A DNA stretch of 7,680 nt from DSNY01 sp037442465 (GTDB taxonomy: Bacteria; Pseudomonadota; Gammaproteobacteria; Burkholderiales; Burkholderiaceae_F), in the NCBI GenBank assembly GCA_037442465.1, contig JBBIQI010000159.1, forward strand, positions 1 through 7,680, written 5' to 3'. The notes below the pieces were generated by a model. It made no database searches. It saw nothing but the letters and a program-made list of their open reading frames with translations, and was not told where the DNA came from. The position numbers were made by a program, and so were the translations under genes. How positions within the stretch are numbered: position 1 is the stretch's first letter; each line of letters starts with the position of its first letter. Of the stretch, positions 6,224 to 7,680 are shown in pieces.

Positions 6224-6844
6224 TCAGAACAGCTCGACGTCGCCGCCGACCTTGGCGCTTGTCAGCCGTGCCGTGTACTGCCGCTCGGCGGCGAACAGCG
6301 AGGCGTCGGCCTGCGCAAGCTTCTTGCAAAGCGCGCGCCCGGTGGTCGGAAAAAACGCCACGCGACGCGGGTGCACGTCGAGCAGATCGCTGGCGCCGAT
6401 AGGGATGCCTTCGGTGCGCAGGAACTGTTCGACGAATTGCGCGTTACGCTCGCCGATGTTGATGCTCGTCATGCTGCGCAGGACCTGGCCGCCGCCGAAC
6501 ACCTTGGCTTCGAAATTGGCCTTGCGACCGCCGCGTTTGATCAACTCGTTGAGCAACTGCTCCATCGCATAGACCCCGTAACGACCCGCGAGGCCGAGCG
6601 GGTCGGCGTCCCGGCTGCCGCCCTCTTCGCCCGGCAGCATGAAGTGGTTCATGCCACCGATGCGCGCCTGTCGGTCCCAGATGCACGCCGCCACGCAGGA
6701 GCCGAGTACGGTCGTGATCACAATGTCCTCGTCTGTGACGAAGAACTCGCCGGGCAGCACCTTCACGCCGTTGCGGCCGAAGTCGCGCTCGTACAGCACC
6801 GTGCGCGCCTCGCCTGCGGCGCCACCGAACTTGACTCGGCTCAT
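6224..6844 (-). CDS. cheD: Chemoreceptor glutamine deamidase CheD
   Basis: CheD deamidates specific receptor glutamines to glutamates, making sites for CheR and CheB; in some bacteria it also interacts with CheC or CheY phosphorylation. The 206-residue protein contains the core LPGEFFVTDED (30-40), ITTVLGSCVAACIWD (43-57), GGMNHFMLPG (63-72), GRYGVYAME (88-96) and AKVFGGGQV (113-121). The expected catalytic residues are Cys50, His67 and Thr44, with the same spacing as Thr21/Cys27/His44 in the Thermotoga protein. The true start is the ATG at 6844, overlapping the cheR TGA as ATGA, with AAAGG 6 nt upstream. The frame stays open far upstream, but that part is antisense-like noise over cheR. The C-terminal extension of about 35 residues beyond LLDVHPRRVAFFPTTGR is common in proteobacterial CheD. 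E. coli lacks this gene. Confidence 0.96.
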   Translation of the reverse strand: MSRVKFGGAAGEARTVLYERDFGRNGVKVLPGEFFVTDEDIVITTVLGSCVAACIWDRQARIGGMNHFMLPGEEGGSRDADPLGLAGRYGVYAMEQLLNELIKRGGRKANFEAKVFGGGQVLRSMTSINIGERNAQFVEQFLRTEGIPIGASDLLDVHPRRVAFFPTTGRALCKKLAQADASLFAAERQYTARLTSAKVGGDVELF

Positions 6845-7680
6845 CGAAGCCTTTCGTACACGGTCCGGCCACGCAGGGTGAACCACTCGCGGCAGTCGGC
6901 GAAGTTCTCCGAATGGCCGACGAACAGCAGCCCGCCGGGCCTGAGCACCTGCGCGATCCGCGCCAGCACCTTGCGCTGCGTCGGCTTGTCGAAGTAGATC
7001 ATCACGTTGCGGCAGAACACCGCGTCGACCTGCGAAGCAAAGCCGCGCAGCGCCGACCAGCCGTCCTCGAGCAGATTCAGCGGCGCGAACTCGACCAACC
7101 GCGCGAGCTCGGGCCGTACGCGCACCATGCCCTCGTTGGCGCCGCGTCCGCGCAGGAAGAAGCGGCGCAATCGCGGCTCGCCGCACTGACGGGCCGAGTC
7201 GAGACGGTAGACGCCGGCGCGGGCGGTCGTCAGGACCTGCGTGTCGATGTCGGTCGCCAGCAGCCGCGCCGACGTGTCTTCGCCGAGCGCCTCGACCATC
7301 GTCATGGCGATCGAATACGGCTCCTCGCCGGTCGACGCCGCCGCACACCACAGCCGCAGCCCGTCGCCTGTCCTGAGAGCGGTCGGAGGGCCGCCCGCGC
7401 GCAGGAAGTCCGCCAGCAGCGGAAAGTGATGCGGCTCGCGGAAAAACGAGGTCAGATTCGTCGTCAGCGCGTTGATGAAGAGCTGCTGTTCCTGCGCGCT
7501 GAAAGCGGCATCGTGTTCGAGCCGGTCCAGATAGACGCCGAAGGAATCGATGCCGAGCGCGCGCAGCCGGCGCGACAGCCGGCTGTAGACCATGTTGCGC
7601 TTGGTCTCGTTCAGACTGATACCGGCGCGCGCGTAGATGATCCGCCGCACGCGCTCGAAGTCGTGCGGCGCGTACGCGTA
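6841..7680 (-). CDS. cheR: Chemotaxis protein methyltransferase CheR, N terminus missing
   Basis: CheR methylates glutamates of chemoreceptors with S-adenosylmethionine and opposes CheB. The window shows 279 residues with the frame open to the edge, so the start lies beyond 7680. CheR proteins are near 280-290 residues, so only a few residues are missing. Counting from the window edge, there is the helical N-terminal domain (about 7-75, with FERVRRIIYARAGISLNETK and later NALTTNLTSFFRE at 70-82). The Rossmann-type methyltransferase domain follows, with WCAAASTGEEPYSIAM (111-126), LLATDID (140-146), VDAVFCRNVMIYFD (218-231) and LRPGGLLFVGHSE (246-258). A GTG at 7650 is not the start because it lies inside the conserved first helix. 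The stop overlaps the cheD ATG. No C-terminal NWETF-type or TPR extension is present. Confidence 0.96.
   Translation of the reverse strand, partial: YAYAPHDFERVRRIIYARAGISLNETKRNMVYSRLSRRLRALGIDSFGVYLDRLEHDAAFSAQEQQLFINALTTNLTSFFREPHHFPLLADFLRAGGPPTALRTGDGLRLWCAAASTGEEPYSIAMTMVEALGEDTSARLLATDIDTQVLTTARAGVYRLDSARQCGEPRLRRFFLRGRGANEGMVRVRPELARLVEFAPLNLLEDGWSALRGFASQVDAVFCRNVMIYFDKPTQRKVLARIAQVLRPGGLLFVGHSENFADCREWFTLRGRTVYERLR

Noticed and set aside
4915..6402. 495-codon plus-strand open frame across rnpB and cheB
   Set aside because: It runs antisense through the RNase P RNA and the whole of cheB, has shadow-like composition and matches no protein family I recognise.
6845..7351. Upstream extension of the cheD frame to 7351
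   Set aside because: This part overlaps cheR in another frame and has low-complexity Arg/Ala-rich sequence. The ATG at 6844 with its AAAGG and the ATGA overlap is the proper start.

Overview
This window is a GC-rich stretch of a proteobacterial chromosome. Every gene I can support lies on the minus strand, so transcription runs from high to low coordinates. Gene content and order fit a betaproteobacterium, possibly of the Rhodocyclales type: cheR-cheD-cheB, then a class A RNase P RNA gene, then mraZ-rsmH-ftsL-ftsI-murE. The taxonomic guess is an inference from gene order and GC-rich codon use, not from a search.

Region 1 (about 5131-7680) is the downstream end of a chemotaxis operon: cheR (5' end outside the window), cheD and cheB. 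cheR and cheD share an ATGA overlap, and cheB follows cheD after 7 nt. Together they encode the receptor adaptation module: methyltransferase, receptor deamidase and methylesterase.

Region 2 (4776-5121) is rnpB. A good sigma70-type promoter (TTGCCC, 17 bp, TACATT) fits in the 44 nt after cheB. The RNA is closed by a perfect 13-bp P1 helix and is compact at about 311 nt.

Region 3 (4423-4775) is a 353-bp non-coding stretch. It holds a bulged hairpin with a short U tract that may be a terminator, a sigma70-like promoter (TTGACC, 17 bp, TAGAGT), three TGGxx repeats at exact 10-bp spacing that match an MraZ operator, and a strong inverted repeat in the presumed mraZ leader.

Region 4 (1-4422) is the start of the division and cell wall (dcw) cluster: mraZ, rsmH, ftsL, ftsI and the first 288 codons of murE. 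The genes are packed with 4-nt overlaps or gaps of 6-8 nt, so they are very probably one operon with translational coupling. A 9-bp hairpin contains the rsmH start codon and the mraZ stop codon.

The coding content is ordinary, and I see no mobile element, CRISPR array, tRNA, broken gene or unknown protein family. I do not think a new system is encoded here. The points worth a second look are regulatory or RNA-structural: the degenerate MraZ box, the mraZ leader hairpin, the rsmH start hairpin and the trimmed RNase P RNA.
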